This document shows, in pieces, positions 1-13,539 of a DNA stretch of 64,000 bases. Made by a program: the position numbers and the translations under genes. The stretch covers positions 3,388,501-3,452,500 of the forward strand of contig NZ_CP047569.1 of the NCBI RefSeq assembly GCF_009903625.1, in the 5' to 3' direction. Origin of the DNA: Microbulbifer sp. ALW1. GTDB lineage: Bacteria > Pseudomonadota > Gammaproteobacteria > Pseudomonadales > Cellvibrionaceae. The first letter of the stretch is position 1. Every line of letters starts with the position of its first letter. The notes below the pieces were generated by a model, which saw only the letters and a list, made by a program, of their open reading frames with translations, had not been told where the DNA came from and searched no databases.

Positions 1-35
1 TTTGTGCCTGCAAATCGGGAAGTCCCAAGCGACGG

Positions 36-1934
36 TTACTCTGCCTGAGCACCCTCGCCGGAAACTTCGATGTCCGCTTTGCTGGACAGATACTGCTGCA
101 CTGCGGCCAGCTCGGAAGTACCCTGCATGCTCGCCAGTTGCTGCATCAGCGCGTCGCGCTGTTCTGCGCTCTGACGGGAGAGGTCGCCCTCGCGCACCGC
201 CCGCAACTGCACAACCACTCGGTCACCACTAGGCAAGCCAAAGTGTCCCAGAGTCTTGGCTCCCGGCTTGGGTGCATCCATTCCGAAGACATGGTTGACC
301 ACCTCTCCACGAGCACCAAAACCGCCACGTCGGGTTTTTTCACTGGTTTCCAGTGTCAGGCCCTCAGCGGTCGCAACCTCGTCAAAGGACTCAGATCCCG
401 CTTTTTGCTGAATCGCTTCCGCTTTTGCCACCAATTGCTCGCTGGCTTTTTCTCGCTTCAGACGCTGGACAATTTCCGCCTTGACCTCTTCCAGCGGCTT
501 AGCGCCCGCCGGCTTGTGGTCAACCACCTTGAGCACTACCGCGTGATTTTCGGAAAGATTCAGAACGTCAGAAGTGACACCATCTTCCATCACCTCCGGA
601 GAGAAGGCGGCAGCGAGCACTTTGCTATCCGAGGTAATACCGGCTCCACCCTGACGGGAGAAAAGCGGTGTTTTTTGCACAGAGACACCCAGCTCTTCCG
701 CGGGGCCGGCCAGCGTTTCCGCGTTGTAGGCCAGGTCAGCCAGGCGGCCGAGCGCTCCCACAAACTCCCGCTCGGCTTCCGCACTGCGCAGGCGGGCAGA
801 GATTGCCGCTTTGCGTTCGTCAAAACTTGGCGGCTCAGCATCAGCCACCTCGATCAGCTTGATGAAGTGGGTACCGTCATCAGTCTGCACCGGGCCGGAA
901 ACCTGACCGACGTCCAGACTCGCCAGCGCCTCCTCAAAAGCTTCGGGGAAAACATCGCCACTGGTAAAACCGAGATCACCGCCGTCTTCGCGGGAAATGA
1001 TGTCATCGGAATACTGCTTTGCCAGATCCGCAAAATCCGCACCTTCAGCAAGCTTGGCTTGAACTTCAGCCACTTTTTCTGCAGACGCTTCGTCACCGCT
1101 CTCCACCAGGATATGCGCAGCGTGACGACGAATTTTTGCCTCGAAGTTTTTCACTTCCTGGTCGTATTGCGCGCGCAGATCCTGCTCGGACACATCGATA
1201 TTCGCGGCAAACAACTCCGGGGTCAGCTCAATGTATTCAACCGCTACCTGCTCGGGGCGCTGGAAGCTGCCTTGATTGGCATCGTAGTAGGACTGCACTT
1301 CGGCATCCGCCACTTCGATATCACCCAGCAGCGGAGCAGCCGACAGGGTTACATAGTCAAAGTCCCGCTCTTCCATCGATACAGACACGATCTGCTCTGC
1401 ATCGGCACGGGTGGTAAAGGCGCTGTCAGACACGCTGCTCACGTACTGCTGCATTACCATTTCCTGCTCGAGGAGCTGGCGGAAGCCTGCCGCGCTGTAT
1501 CCCATGCGGCGCAGGCCGTCGCGATACATCTGCTGGTCGAATTGGCCATTCACCTGGAAGCCCGGCATCTGCACGATATCTTTATCGACAGCAGAGGCAC
1601 TCATTACCATGCCACTGTTCTGTGCCGCCTGGCGCATCACAGAGCTGTTGACCAGCTGCTGCAGGACCGGACCACGCAACTGCTCATCCGTCAGCAGATC
1701 TGCGGGGACACTGTCTCCATATTGGCTTTCAATCATGCTGCGACGATTTTGAATCGCGCGCTGCAAATCAAGGTTGGAGATTTTCTCTCCATTGACCTCG
1801 GCCACCCTATCGGCCGAGCCACCACTGGCACCGGTGAAAAAATCAATTCCACCGATCACCATAATAAATCCGAAAAACGCAGCAACGATCACCGCCGCTG
1901 TTCCCTTCAGGTTGTCGCGCATGGACTGAAGCAT
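36..1934 (-). CDS. ppiD: PpiD periplasmic folding chaperone / peptidyl-prolyl isomerase
   Basis: A 632-residue protein anchored in the inner membrane by one N-terminal helix (about residues 12-34, hydrophobic, after MLQSMRDNLKG), with the rest in the periplasm. A SurA-like N-terminal region is followed by a parvulin domain at roughly 268-362 (RRHAAHILVE, then FADLAKQYSDD and GGDLGF). Members of this family assist outer-membrane and secreted proteins as they leave the Sec translocon. Length matches E. coli PpiD (623 residues). It sits downstream of hupB on the same strand, the standard lon-hupB-ppiD order of gammaproteobacteria. The hairpin terminator after hupB suggests that much of its transcription starts locally or by read-through. 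Identity is secure; isomerase activity is often weak in this family and cannot be judged here. Confidence 0.95.
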   Translation of the reverse strand: MLQSMRDNLKGTAAVIVAAFFGFIMVIGGIDFFTGASGGSADRVAEVNGEKISNLDLQRAIQNRRSMIESQYGDSVPADLLTDEQLRGPVLQQLVNSSVMRQAAQNSGMVMSASAVDKDIVQMPGFQVNGQFDQQMYRDGLRRMGYSAAGFRQLLEQEMVMQQYVSSVSDSAFTTRADAEQIVSVSMEERDFDYVTLSAAPLLGDIEVADAEVQSYYDANQGSFQRPEQVAVEYIELTPELFAANIDVSEQDLRAQYDQEVKNFEAKIRRHAAHILVESGDEASAEKVAEVQAKLAEGADFADLAKQYSDDIISREDGGDLGFTSGDVFPEAFEEALASLDVGQVSGPVQTDDGTHFIKLIEVADAEPPSFDERKAAISARLRSAEAEREFVGALGRLADLAYNAETLAGPAEELGVSVQKTPLFSRQGGAGITSDSKVLAAAFSPEVMEDGVTSDVLNLSENHAVVLKVVDHKPAGAKPLEEVKAEIVQRLKREKASEQLVAKAEAIQQKAGSESFDEVATAEGLTLETSEKTRRGGFGARGEVVNHVFGMDAPKPGAKTLGHFGLPSGDRVVVQLRAVREGDLSRQSAEQRDALMQQLASMQGTSELAAVQQYLSSKADIEVSGEGAQAE

Positions 1935-2095
1935 ATTCAGCTCCGAAATTAACTCTTATCAGTACACATCTGGATCATTGTTTATTGTTATTCCAGCTCT
2001 CTCCCAGCCCAGGCAAATAGCATTTACCCGTTACTGACTTTGGCCGAATACGGTCTAAATCCGCAGATCCAAATGAAAAATTCAATCGTTCAGAA

Positions 2096-2125
2096 ACAAA
2101 AAAGGCGCATCCCACTGATACGCCT
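2096..2125 (-). terminator. Rho-independent terminator after hupB
   Basis: On the minus strand a 9-bp stem (AGGCGTATC with GATGCGCCT, one G-T pair) closes a 5-base loop and is followed by a run of T (the A run at 2096-2103 on the plus strand). It lies about 30 bases past the hupB stop and ends the HU transcript before ppiD. Confidence 0.75.
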
Positions 2126-2154
2126 CTTTGAAGCTTTGCTGACTACAAGGCTTC

Positions 2155-2427
2155 TTAATTCACCGCGTCTTTCAAAGCTTTACCAGCTTTGAAGTTCGGG
2201 ATTTTAGCGGCAGCGATTTCAATCGGGTCGCCGGTACGCGGGTTGCGACCAGTGCGCGCAGCGCGCTCTTTCACGGCGAAAGTGCCAAAGCCAACCAGAG
2301 CTACCTGATCGCCCTTTTTCAGTGCGTCGGTAATGCTTTCTACCATGGCGTCCAAAGCACGGCCGGCAGCTGCCTTTGGAATGTCAGCAGATGCGGCAAT
2401 GGCTTCAATCAGTTCGGACTTATTCAC
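2155..2427 (-). CDS. hupB: DNA-binding protein HU-beta
   Basis: A 90-residue HU/IHF-family nucleoid protein that bends DNA as a dimer. The sequence shows the typical [11 protein letters not shown] start, the helical dimerisation half, the GFGTF motif, and the beta-arm signature around [12 protein letters not shown]. The ending [12 protein letters not shown] is typical of HU-beta. The start codon is GTG, preceded by GAGGG seven to eight bases upstream. It sits between lon and ppiD, as in E. coli and Pseudomonas, and has its own promoter-like sequence and terminator, fitting independent high expression. Confidence 0.97.
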   Translation of the reverse strand: MNKSELIEAIAASADIPKAAAGRALDAMVESITDALKKGDQVALVGFGTFAVKERAARTGRNPRTGDPIEIAAAKIPNFKAGKALKDAVN

Positions 2428-2844
2428 GCTATATCCCTCTGTTCTTTCTGGGTTTCTAGGTCTAAATTTTTTGGATGTATTCTAGGTCTGTTGCTGCCTC
2501 TTTTAACGAGGCGTATTCATGCAATTTTGCAGCCGAATATTAATCGCCTGCGGCTTCCCCGCAGCGCAACAAGCCTCGTTTTATACCAACTGCCCGTTGG
2601 TGGGTCAAGGAACCATGCGGCTTTGCGGGGAGCTGGACATTTTTAATCCACCCTTGCTCAGGCAATGTGCGCCAAGCTTATTTTTTAACCTGCAATTTTG
2701 CAGGCTGCGTACTCTACGCGACATTGAGCGCTCAGTTCAATGGTTTTTTTAACAGGAAAATGAATCGGCGATGCCCAAGAAATACACCACCGCAACAATC
2801 AAACAAATACGGTTAAAAGATGTTCAAACATGCCTACATATAAC
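2428..2844. other. Gene-free region between hupB and lon
   Basis: No convincing coding sequence on either strand. Near hupB it holds a sigma-70-like promoter and two copies of the 10-mer TTCTAGGTCT (2454-2463 and 2480-2489, 26 bases apart), the second overlapping the promoter -10. The part towards lon is AT-rich, and I see no further structure there apart from the lon terminator at its edge. Confidence 0.6.
2479..2506 (-). promoter_or_regulatory. Probable sigma-70 promoter of hupB
   Basis: On the minus strand TTAAAA (2501-2506) and TAGAAT (2479-2484) are separated by 16 bases, matching 4/6 and 5/6 of the -35 and -10 consensus. The -10 lies about 52 bases before the GTG start of hupB. The 10-mer AGACCTAGAA overlaps the -10 and recurs just downstream, so a regulator could bind there; that part is inference. 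Confidence 0.5.
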
Positions 2845-2870
2845 AAAAGAGGGCCCGAGGGCCCTCTTTT
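2845..2870 (-). terminator. Rho-independent terminator after lon
   Basis: An almost perfect palindrome (AAAAGAGGGCCC, 2-base centre, GGGCCCTCTTTT) about 50 bases beyond the lon stop. The stem is flanked by T runs on both strands, so it could act in both directions; only lon reads into it. Confidence 0.8.
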
Positions 2871-2917
2871 GGAGTTGAGGTAACAGGACTCACGCCATCC
2901 ATTACCCCGCATCACCA

Positions 2918-5323
2918 TCAGTGTGTTTGTATAGAACGCTGAGATCGCTCTTCAGCCTGCTTTTGCAACGCAGAGTACTCCTCATCACTCAACGGGCTAG
3001 GCATTTTTTCCAGTGCATACTCAAACACCTGGTCAATCCACTTCACCGGTTTAATCACCAGATCCTGCTGGATGTTATCCGGGATGTCTTTCAGGTCCCG
3101 CTCATTGTCTGCAGGGATCAGCACCGTTTTTATACCGCCACGGTGGGCCGCCAGAAGCTTCTCCTTCAGACCGCCAATACGCAGTACCTCACCGCGCAGA
3201 GTGATTTCGCCCGTCATGGCCACGTCGGAACGCACGGGAATGTTGGTCAGCACCGAAGCCAATACTGTGCACATGGCAATACCCGCCGATGGACCATCTT
3301 TCGGGGTAGCTCCCTCGGGCACGTGAATGTGAATGTCCCGGGTTTCGTGGAAGTCCGGAGGTATTCCTAGCGCCTGCGCACGCGCACGCACTACCGTTAA
3401 CGCAGCCTGAATGGACTCCTGCATCACATCACCGAGAGAACCGGTCTTGATCACTCGCCCTTTGCCAGATACCGCAGAGGACTCGATGGTGAGCAGCTCG
3501 CCGCCAACCTCTGTCCACGCGAGGCCGGTAACCTGGCCAATTTTGTTCGCCTCTTCGGCACGCCCGAAGTCGAACTTGCGCACACCCAGCAGCTCTTCCA
3601 GTTGCTCAGGCTTTACCACCACTTTGTGTGTGGTGGATTTACGCACATGCTCGGTAACCACTTTACGGCAAATTTTCGCCATCTCGCGATCGAGACCGCG
3701 CACGCCGGCTTCGCGGGTGTAATAGCGCACGACATCGCGCACCGTGTCATCGGTCAACTCCAATTCTTCCGGCTTGAGGCCTGCCGATTTACGCTGCTTG
3801 GGAATCAGGTAGCGCTGCGCAATATTCAGTTTCTCGTCCTCGGTGTAACCCGGGATACGAATCACCTCCATCCGATCCAGCAATGGACCTGGAATATTCA
3901 TGGAGTTGGAGGTGCACACAAACATCACGTCAGAAAGATCGTAATCCACTTCCAGGTAGTGATCGTTGAACGCCTTGTTCTGTTCCGGGTCCAACACCTC
4001 AAGTAACGCAGAGGCCGGATCGCCGCGATGGTCCATCCCCATTTTGTCCACTTCATCCAGCAGGAACAGCGGGTTTTTCACCCCGACCTTGGAGATTTTT
4101 TGAACCAGCTTGCCTGGCAATGAACCGATGTAGGTTCTGCGGTGCCCGCGAATCTCCGCCTCATCGCGCACGCCACCAAGCGCCATACGTACATACTTGC
4201 GGTTGGTTGCCCGGGCAATGGACTCGCCCAGAGATGTTTTACCGACACCGGGCGGGCCAACAAGACAGAGAATCGGCCCCTTGACCTTTTTCACCCGCTT
4301 TTGCACCGCGAGATATTCGAGAATCCTCTCCTTCACCTCTTCCAGACCATAGTGATCCTTGTTCAGGATTTCTTCAGCCTTCGCCAGGTCATGGCGAACA
4401 CGACTGGCCTTTTTCCAAGGCACACTCAGCATCCAGTCGATATAGCTGCGCAGTACCGATGCCTCCGCCGACATTGGTGACATCATTTTCAGTTTGCCGA
4501 GTTCAGCGCGCGTTTTCTTTTCCGCTTCTGCGGACATGCCGGAATCGGCAATCTTTTGCTCCAGCTCTTCAACTTCATTGGGCTCTTCGGTGATCTCGCC
4601 CAGTTCCTTTTGAATCGCCTTCATCTGTTCGTTGAGGTAATACTCCCGCTGGCTCTTTTCCATCTGCTTCTTCACGCGGCCGCGGATACGCTTTTCCACC
4701 TGGATCAGGTCGATTTCTGAATCCATCAGACCCAGAAGGTGTTCAAGTCGCTCTTTGACGCTCACTGTTTCCAGCAGTTCCTGCTTTTGCGGGAGGTCAA
4801 GGGACATATGGGCGGCAATGGTGTCTGCCAACCGGCCGGGCTCATCAATGCCGGACAGTGAAGTCATGACCTCATTGGGAACCTTTTTACTGACACTGAC
4901 GTACTGCTCGAATTGAGACATGGCAGAGCGCACCAGTGCCTCCGATTCGGCTTCTGGCAGCTCTTCGGATTCCAGCGGGGAAACCGTTGCACGATAGTGC
5001 CCATCCCCCTCCTGGATCTCCTCCACTTTTACCCGATGCCCGCCCTCAACCAGCACTTTTACCGTGCCATCGGGCAACTTGAGCAACTGCAACACACTGG
5101 CAACCGTGCCGACTCGATAGACATCATCGGCGCCCGGATCATCCTCTGAAGCCTGGCGCTGCGCGACCAGCAACACCTGCTTGTCGCTGCGCATGGCCTC
5201 TTCCAACGCATCGATGGATTTTTCCCTGCCGACAAACAGCGGGATAACCATATGCGGGTAGACCACTACGTCACGCAGTGGCAGCAGGGGGTATTCATTC
5301 AAGGTCTCGGATGGCTGGTCCAT
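2918..5323 (-). CDS. lon: ATP-dependent protease Lon
   Basis: A cytoplasmic AAA+ serine protease that degrades misfolded and regulatory proteins. From the chosen start (MDQPSETLNEYPLLPLRDVV) it has 801 residues, with the LON substrate-binding domain at about 12-205, Walker A GPPGVGKTS near 359, Walker B LFLLDEVDK near 424, and the protease Ser in PKDGPSAGIAM near 679 with the catalytic Lys in LKEKLLAAHRGG near 721. This is the usual Ser-Lys dyad spacing. A longer reading adds 12 residues, but the internal ATG at 5323 has GAGAGGAG four to five bases upstream and matches known Lon starts. It lies downstream of clpX and upstream of hupB, the conserved order. Confidence 0.97.
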   Translation of the reverse strand: MDQPSETLNEYPLLPLRDVVVYPHMVIPLFVGREKSIDALEEAMRSDKQVLLVAQRQASEDDPGADDVYRVGTVASVLQLLKLPDGTVKVLVEGGHRVKVEEIQEGDGHYRATVSPLESEELPEAESEALVRSAMSQFEQYVSVSKKVPNEVMTSLSGIDEPGRLADTIAAHMSLDLPQKQELLETVSVKERLEHLLGLMDSEIDLIQVEKRIRGRVKKQMEKSQREYYLNEQMKAIQKELGEITEEPNEVEELEQKIADSGMSAEAEKKTRAELGKLKMMSPMSAEASVLRSYIDWMLSVPWKKASRVRHDLAKAEEILNKDHYGLEEVKERILEYLAVQKRVKKVKGPILCLVGPPGVGKTSLGESIARATNRKYVRMALGGVRDEAEIRGHRRTYIGSLPGKLVQKISKVGVKNPLFLLDEVDKMGMDHRGDPASALLEVLDPEQNKAFNDHYLEVDYDLSDVMFVCTSNSMNIPGPLLDRMEVIRIPGYTEDEKLNIAQRYLIPKQRKSAGLKPEELELTDDTVRDVVRYYTREAGVRGLDREMAKICRKVVTEHVRKSTTHKVVVKPEQLEELLGVRKFDFGRAEEANKIGQVTGLAWTEVGGELLTIESSAVSGKGRVIKTGSLGDVMQESIQAALTVVRARAQALGIPPDFHETRDIHIHVPEGATPKDGPSAGIAMCTVLASVLTNIPVRSDVAMTGEITLRGEVLRIGGLKEKLLAAHRGGIKTVLIPADNERDLKDIPDNIQQDLVIKPVKWIDQVFEYALEKMPSPLSDEEYSALQKQAEERSQRSIQTH

Positions 5324-5632
5324 AAAACTCCTCTCGGCCTTCAGGTGGCGACTGACCACCGGATTGGCGACTTATTCGTGACCGGAAGGCATATCAGCAT
5401 GACTTCCGGTTTACGCCAGTTCAGAAGCTAATGTTGGGGGCTCCCCTCAGAATAACAAGCCCGTGCCGGCACGCGCAGCAAAATTAGTTTAATTCACGGC
5501 CTTCGGGGATGGTCGCAAAATACCGGGATTCCGGTTGTCGGCCTATTCAGAGCACAGAAGCCTAATAGCACAGAAACGGAGATTGGCAAGATACCGGCAC
5601 TCTCCAACCGCCCTCCTCTAACACCCAGGCAC
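5324..5632. other. Gene-free lon upstream region with inverted repeat
   Basis: About 310 bases between the lon start and the clpX terminator. It contains a perfect 8-bp inverted repeat, ACCGGAAG (5381-5388) and CTTCCGGT (5403-5410) with a 14-base loop, 58-87 bases before the lon ATG and therefore probably in the leader. I could not find a convincing sigma-32 promoter, although lon is heat-inducible in many relatives. The rest shows no feature I can support. Confidence 0.5.
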
Positions 5633-5657
5633 AAAAAAAGCCCCATCTGGGGCTTTT
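5633..5657 (-). terminator. Rho-independent terminator after clpX
   Basis: AAAAGCCCCA and TGGGGCTTTT pair as a 10-bp stem with a tiny loop. On the minus strand the stem runs into T7. It lies 40 bases after the clpX stop and separates clpX from lon. Confidence 0.8.
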
Positions 5658-5699
5658 CGTGCGCCTGGCCCCGCAGGGCGGGGCACAGTGATTGAGCTG

Positions 5700-6983
5700 T
5701 TACTCTTCAGGAGCCGCTTTTTGCGGTTCTGCCTGCTCGTAAACGAGAAGTGGCGCAGACTCTCCCTTGATGACCGCCTCATCGATAACGACTTTCGCGA
5801 CATTGTCCATGGAGGGGATGTCGTACATGGTTTCCAGCAGCACCGACTCCATGATGGAGCGCAGTCCCCGAGCACCAGTCTTGCGCTCCATGGCCTTGGT
5901 CGCAACCGCATCCAGGGCGTCGGGGCGGAAATCCAGCTCCACATCTTCCATATCGAACAGCTTTGCATACTGCTTGGTCAATGCATTCCGCGGTTCTGTC
6001 AGAATCTGTACCAGCGCTGCGCGATCCAACTCTTCCAGGGTGGCAGTGACCGGCAGACGACCGACAAACTCGGGGATCAGGCCGTAGCGCACCAGATCTT
6101 CTGGCTCCAGGTCCAGCAGAACCTGCCCGAAGTTGCTCTTGCTGTCTTTGGACTTCACTTCTGCAGAGAAGCCAATACCGCCCTTTTCCGAACGATCGCG
6201 GATAACCTTGTCCAGGCCAGCAAAGGCGCCACCGCAAATGAACAGGATATTCGAGGTGTCCACCTGCAGGAATTCCTGCTGCGGATGCTTACGCCCGCCC
6301 TGTGGCGGTACCGAGGCAACCGTGCCCTCAATCAGCTTCAACAGTGCCTGCTGCACACCCTCCCCGGATACATCGCGGGTAATAGAGGGGTTGTCGGACT
6401 TGCGCGAAATCTTGTCGATCTCATCGATGTAAACAATGCCCTGCTGAGCCTTTTCCACATCGTAGTCGCACTTCTGCAACAGCTTTTGGATGATGTTCTC
6501 TACGTCTTCCCCCACATAACCGGCTTCGGTCAGGGTGGTCGCATCGGCAATAGTAAAAGGGACATTCAGCAGACGCGCGAGGGTTTCTGCCAGCAGGGTT
6601 TTACCACTACCGGTAGGACCAACCAGAAGAATATTGGACTTGCCCAGCTCGACATCGTCCTTGCCTTTAACGCCCTTACTGGTACGAAGACGCTTGTAGT
6701 GGTTGTAGACCGCTACCGCGAGCACCTTCTTGGCGCGCGCTTGGCCAATGACATATTGATCGAGAATGTCGGTAATTTCTTGCGGGGTGGGCAGCCGGGA
6801 ATCATCGCCATCGACGGACTCCTGGACTTCTTCGCGAATGATGTCGGTACAAAGCTCGACGCACTCATCGCAAATATAAACAGACGGACCCGCAATCAGT
6901 TTGCGCACTTCCTGCTGGCTCTTGCCACAGAAGGAACAGTAAAGGAGTTTGCCATTATCGTCTCCGCTGTTCTGATCAGTCAT
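5700..6983 (-). CDS. clpX: ClpX, ATPase subunit of ClpXP protease
   Basis: A 427-residue AAA+ unfoldase that recognises tagged substrates and feeds them to ClpP. The N-terminal zinc-binding domain shows its four cysteines (C16, C19, C38, C41; YCSFCG and CDECVELC). Walker A is GPTGSGKT near residue 120, Walker B is VYIDEIDK, and the pore-side RKH loop (GGRKHPQQ) is present. The start ATG has GGAG seven bases upstream. clpP lies just upstream on the same strand, as in nearly all gammaproteobacteria; the 228-base gap may hold a separate promoter. A strong terminator follows. Confidence 0.97.
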   Translation of the reverse strand: MTDQNSGDDNGKLLYCSFCGKSQQEVRKLIAGPSVYICDECVELCTDIIREEVQESVDGDDSRLPTPQEITDILDQYVIGQARAKKVLAVAVYNHYKRLRTSKGVKGKDDVELGKSNILLVGPTGSGKTLLAETLARLLNVPFTIADATTLTEAGYVGEDVENIIQKLLQKCDYDVEKAQQGIVYIDEIDKISRKSDNPSITRDVSGEGVQQALLKLIEGTVASVPPQGGRKHPQQEFLQVDTSNILFICGGAFAGLDKVIRDRSEKGGIGFSAEVKSKDSKSNFGQVLLDLEPEDLVRYGLIPEFVGRLPVTATLEELDRAALVQILTEPRNALTKQYAKLFDMEDVELDFRPDALDAVATKAMERKTGARGLRSIMESVLLETMYDIPSMDNVAKVVIDEAVIKGESAPLLVYEQAEPQKAAPEE

Positions 6984-7211
6984 CTACGTACTCCGTGGTC
7001 TGGCAGCCCGCCAAAATGCGGCGGCAAATAGGGTTCATAAGCAAGATGCGGCCTTTTGGCAGGTTTTTCAAGTTTTTTTATCCTCGAGCACCGGACGGCC
7101 GGCCACGAGGGGGATACCAAGCGCTCACGCCCCCTGGGAACAGGGGGGAAAGCGCTTCTATACATGAGGGAAATGGAAGTCTTTTGACACGGAATCAAAG
7201 AAAATTACGCG

Positions 7212-7856
7212 TCACTTACCCATCATTTGACGCTGGGAAAGCACATCATCCACCAGACCATATTCCTTGGCTTCATCAGCACTCAAGAAACGATCCCGGT
7301 CAGTGTCACGCTCGATATCTGCCACGCTGCGCCCGGTATGGTGCGCCATCAGTTCATTCAGGCGGGAGCGGATTTTCAGAATTTCCTGCGCCTGGATGTG
7401 GATGTCCGACGCCTGCCCCTGGGCACCGCCACTTGGCTGGTGAATCATGACACGAGAATTCGGCGTCGCGTAGCGCTTGCCTTCGGCCCCGGCAGTCAGC
7501 AAAAAGGCCCCCATACTACAGGCTTGGCCAATACACATGGTACTGACGTCCGGCTTGATAAATTGCATGGTGTCGTAGATGGACATGCCGGCAGTCACCG
7601 AGCCGCCCGGAGAATTGATATAAAGGTGGATATCCTTGTCGGGATTTTCCGCTTCCAGGAACAACAACTGGGCAACCACAAGATTGGCCATATGGTCTTC
7701 GACCGGCCCCACCAGAAAGATCACGCGCTCCTTTAACAGGCGCGAGTAAATATCAAAAGAGCGCTCACCTCGAGCGGTCTGCTCAACGACCATGGGTACC
7801 AGGCCACCGGTGGCCTGAATCAAACCAGAATTCGCAGGACTATCAAAATATGCCAT
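7212..7856 (-). CDS. clpP: ClpP proteolytic subunit
   Basis: A 214-residue serine peptidase forming the double-heptamer chamber of ClpXP. The catalytic Ser is in [11 protein letters not shown], the His in [11 protein letters not shown], and the Asp in the stretch [17 protein letters not shown]. The N-terminal extension before LVPMVVEQ (about 19 residues) resembles the autoprocessed propeptide of E. coli ClpP. It lies between tig and clpX in the conserved order. The ribosome-binding site is weak (GGAAG about ten bases from the ATG). Confidence 0.97.
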   Translation of the reverse strand: MAYFDSPANSGLIQATGGLVPMVVEQTARGERSFDIYSRLLKERVIFLVGPVEDHMANLVVAQLLFLEAENPDKDIHLYINSPGGSVTAGMSIYDTMQFIKPDVSTMCIGQACSMGAFLLTAGAEGKRYATPNSRVMIHQPSGGAQGQASDIHIQAQEILKIRSRLNELMAHHTGRSVADIERDTDRDRFLSADEAKEYGLVDDVLSQRQMMGK

Positions 7857-8106
7857 GGATACGATGCTTCCTTTTTCGGCGTATTAGGCGGACACAGGAT
7901 GTAGCGGTATAAAAAAGATACAACCCTGAAAAATACGATCAAACTGAGCTTAACTGCTCAGCAGCGATAAAGCCAGTTGGGAAATTGAGGGGAAACTGTG
8001 CGAGAAACCGTGCAAGAAACTATACGAAAGGAACCGGGTGAATAGAGGGGCCAGACAGAACCGCTTGGGAAGCGGTGGCACACCATCCCGCAGAAAGCGA
8101 CAGAAG

Positions 8107-8136
8107 AAAAAACGGCCACCTGAAGGTGGCCGTTTT
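8107..8136 (-). terminator. Rho-independent terminator after tig
   Basis: AAAACGGCCACC, loop TGAA, GGTGGCCGTTTT: a 12-bp perfect stem, with T runs on both strands, eight bases after the tig stop. It should largely separate tig from clpP. Confidence 0.8.
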
Positions 8137-8144
8137 CTGTGAAC

Positions 8145-9458
8145 TTAACCCTGTTTTTGGGGCTTGATCACATCGTCGTAAGTGCTTTCCACTTCGCTGA
8201 CTTTGGCTTTTTCCAGCACAAAATCAACAACCTGGTCTTCCAGCACCACGGACTCAACACCGGCCAACAGCTCGCGATTATTGAAGTAGTACTCAACCAC
8301 TTCTTCCGGCTGCTGGTAAGTAGACGCCAGCTCTTCAACTTTCGCTTTTACGCGATCGGCATCTACATTCAGCTTGTTTTCTTTAACGATTTCACCAACC
8401 ACCAAACCGAGCACAACGCGGCGCTTGGCCTGGTCTTCAAACATGGTGTCCGGCAGCATTCTGGCCGCATCTTCCGGCTTGATCTGACCACCGAACTGCT
8501 GAACCATTTGGCCACGCAGGGTCTGAACTTCACCCTGAACCAGAGCAGCAGGAATTTCCACCTGGTGCTTCTCGAACAGCTGGTCCATTACCTGGGTTTT
8601 GACTTTGTTCAGTGCTGCGTTTTTCAGTTCACGCTGCATGTTGCCACGCACTTCTTCGCGGAACTTGTCTTCGCCACCTTCTTCAACGCCGTAAGAAGCG
8701 AAGAATTCGTCGTTCAGTTCTGGCAGCTCAGGCTTCTCGGAAGCCGTCACCTTGATGGTGAATACAGCGTCGGCACCTTTCAGGTTTTCCGCCTGGTAGT
8801 CTTCCGGGAAAGTGACTTCCACTTCTTTCTCTTCACCGGGCTTCATGCCGATGATGCCGTCTTCAAAGCCCGGGATCATGTTGCCGGAACCCAGGACCAG
8901 TTGCTGACCTTCTGCCTTGCCACCTTCGAATTCTTCGCCGTCTTTACGGCCAACAAAATCGATGGTTACACGGTCGCCCTTCTGCGCTTTGCGCTTGGTT
9001 TCTTTCCAGCTGGACTGCTGCTTGCGCAGTACGTCGATCATGTTGTCGACATCGGCGTCGGTTACTTCCGCTACCGGGCGCTCTATGCTCACTTCCGCCA
9101 GATCGGTCAGAGTCACTTCCGGGTACACCTCGAAAGTGGCCACGTACTCCAGGTTCTCACCCGGAGTTACATTCTTGGCTTCGATGCTCGGCTGACCGGC
9201 AGGCTTAACCTGCTCTTTCTGTACCGCGTCGTAGAAAGAGCGGCTCATCACTTCACCCAGGACTTCCTGGCGCACGCCAGCACCAAAACGCTGACGTACA
9301 ACGTTCAGAGGTACCTTACCTTTACGGAAACCATTGATCCGTACGGTTTTGGCTGCCTGCTGAAGGCGCTTGTCTACTTCCTTATCAACGACCTCTGCCG
9401 GCAAATTTACCGTTAAGCGACGCTCCAGACCGGAAGTTGTTTCGATGGAAACCTGCAT
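8145..9458 (-). CDS. tig: Trigger factor, ribosome-bound chaperone
   Basis: A 437-residue chaperone and prolyl isomerase that docks at the ribosome exit tunnel. The N-terminal ribosome-binding signature is visible as GFRKGKVPLNVV near residues 43-54. The FKBP-like domain follows at about 150-245 (KGDRVTIDFVGRKDGEEFEGG), then the helical C-terminal cradle. Length is close to the usual 432 residues. GAGG lies six bases before the ATG. It heads the tig-clpP-clpX-lon series, with the tRNA-Leu gene just upstream, an arrangement common in Pseudomonas and its relatives. Confidence 0.97.
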   Translation of the reverse strand: MQVSIETTSGLERRLTVNLPAEVVDKEVDKRLQQAAKTVRINGFRKGKVPLNVVRQRFGAGVRQEVLGEVMSRSFYDAVQKEQVKPAGQPSIEAKNVTPGENLEYVATFEVYPEVTLTDLAEVSIERPVAEVTDADVDNMIDVLRKQQSSWKETKRKAQKGDRVTIDFVGRKDGEEFEGGKAEGQQLVLGSGNMIPGFEDGIIGMKPGEEKEVEVTFPEDYQAENLKGADAVFTIKVTASEKPELPELNDEFFASYGVEEGGEDKFREEVRGNMQRELKNAALNKVKTQVMDQLFEKHQVEIPAALVQGEVQTLRGQMVQQFGGQIKPEDAARMLPDTMFEDQAKRRVVLGLVVGEIVKENKLNVDADRVKAKVEELASTYQQPEEVVEYYFNNRELLAGVESVVLEDQVVDFVLEKAKVSEVESTYDDVIKPQKQG

Positions 9459-9617
9459 GTTAATCCTCGTGAGACTCTTCTCTTCACAGATGCCGGGCTA
9501 CAAATCTGGGCTACAGGGAGCCAATTGAGCGTCGGCGATTTGCGTTGCGCCGGGAAAATACCCGACCGCCAAATACAAACAGCCCGCACCCATGGGCGCG
9601 GACTGCAGAATTTTGTT

Positions 9618-9702
<85 letters not shown>

Positions 9703-9909
9703 AAACTTTCTTCTCGCCGCTAAACCCTTGATTTAAATGGACTTTTAAGAAAAATCCTGCCGGGGTTGCGACGAGGGGAGCAGATTGTGCCACAGGCGAC
9801 ACAGGGCTTCAACAATCGCACGCCCTCCGGTGCATCAAAATGACCAGAGGGTGCGACCAAGCGCACGAAACCGCGCTGAAGCCAGTGCTCCCGAGGCGAT
9901 TCCTGGCCC

Positions 9910-9942
9910 GAAAAAGCAACGGGGCGCCCGAAAGCGCCCCGC
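9910..9942 (-). terminator. Terminator after fadA
   Basis: GGGGCGC and GCGCCCC form a 7-bp stem with a 6-base loop about 20 bases beyond the fadA stop. On the minus strand it is followed by GTTGCTTTTT, an imperfect T tract. Likely end of the fadBA transcript. Confidence 0.6.
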
Positions 9943-9963
9943 GGATTTACCGGAAGGGATGGG

Positions 9964-13306
<3,343 letters not shown>

Positions 13307-13509
13307 TATTGACCTCATTAATTGGTGACCGGATTTTCAAGTTTTGAGACAACCGGTCCGGGGGTCTGGTTTGTGCAAGACCAAGTCGAAATACAGAGAA
13401 TGGCTGGTCGGCAACACCTTACTTCCAGGTACTGCGAGCAAACTCATTATCCTTGCGTCCAGCATTATGCAGTTGATGACGCATTCCCGAAGCTCAGTCA
13501 ACGCGCCCA

Positions 13510-13539
13510 AGTATAGCCAGATTCAAACGTGTGTTTGAA
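13510..13539 (-). promoter_or_regulatory. Probable fadBA promoter
   Basis: On the minus strand TATACT (13510-13515) is a 5/6 -10 match. TTCAAA (13534-13539) is a 4/6 -35 match at 18 bases. The start would lie about 200 bases before fadB. The -35 and spacer are covered by the palindrome at 13521-13540. Confidence 0.45.

Noticed and set aside
138..1952. Long plus-strand reading frame opposite ppiD (604 codons)
   Set aside because: Its composition is that of the complement of a GC-rich gene (many His, Arg, Leu), with no motif. ppiD on the other strand explains the region.
5688..7031. Plus-strand reading frame opposite clpX (447 codons)
   Set aside because: Complement of clpX; no recognisable domain and no ribosome-binding site.
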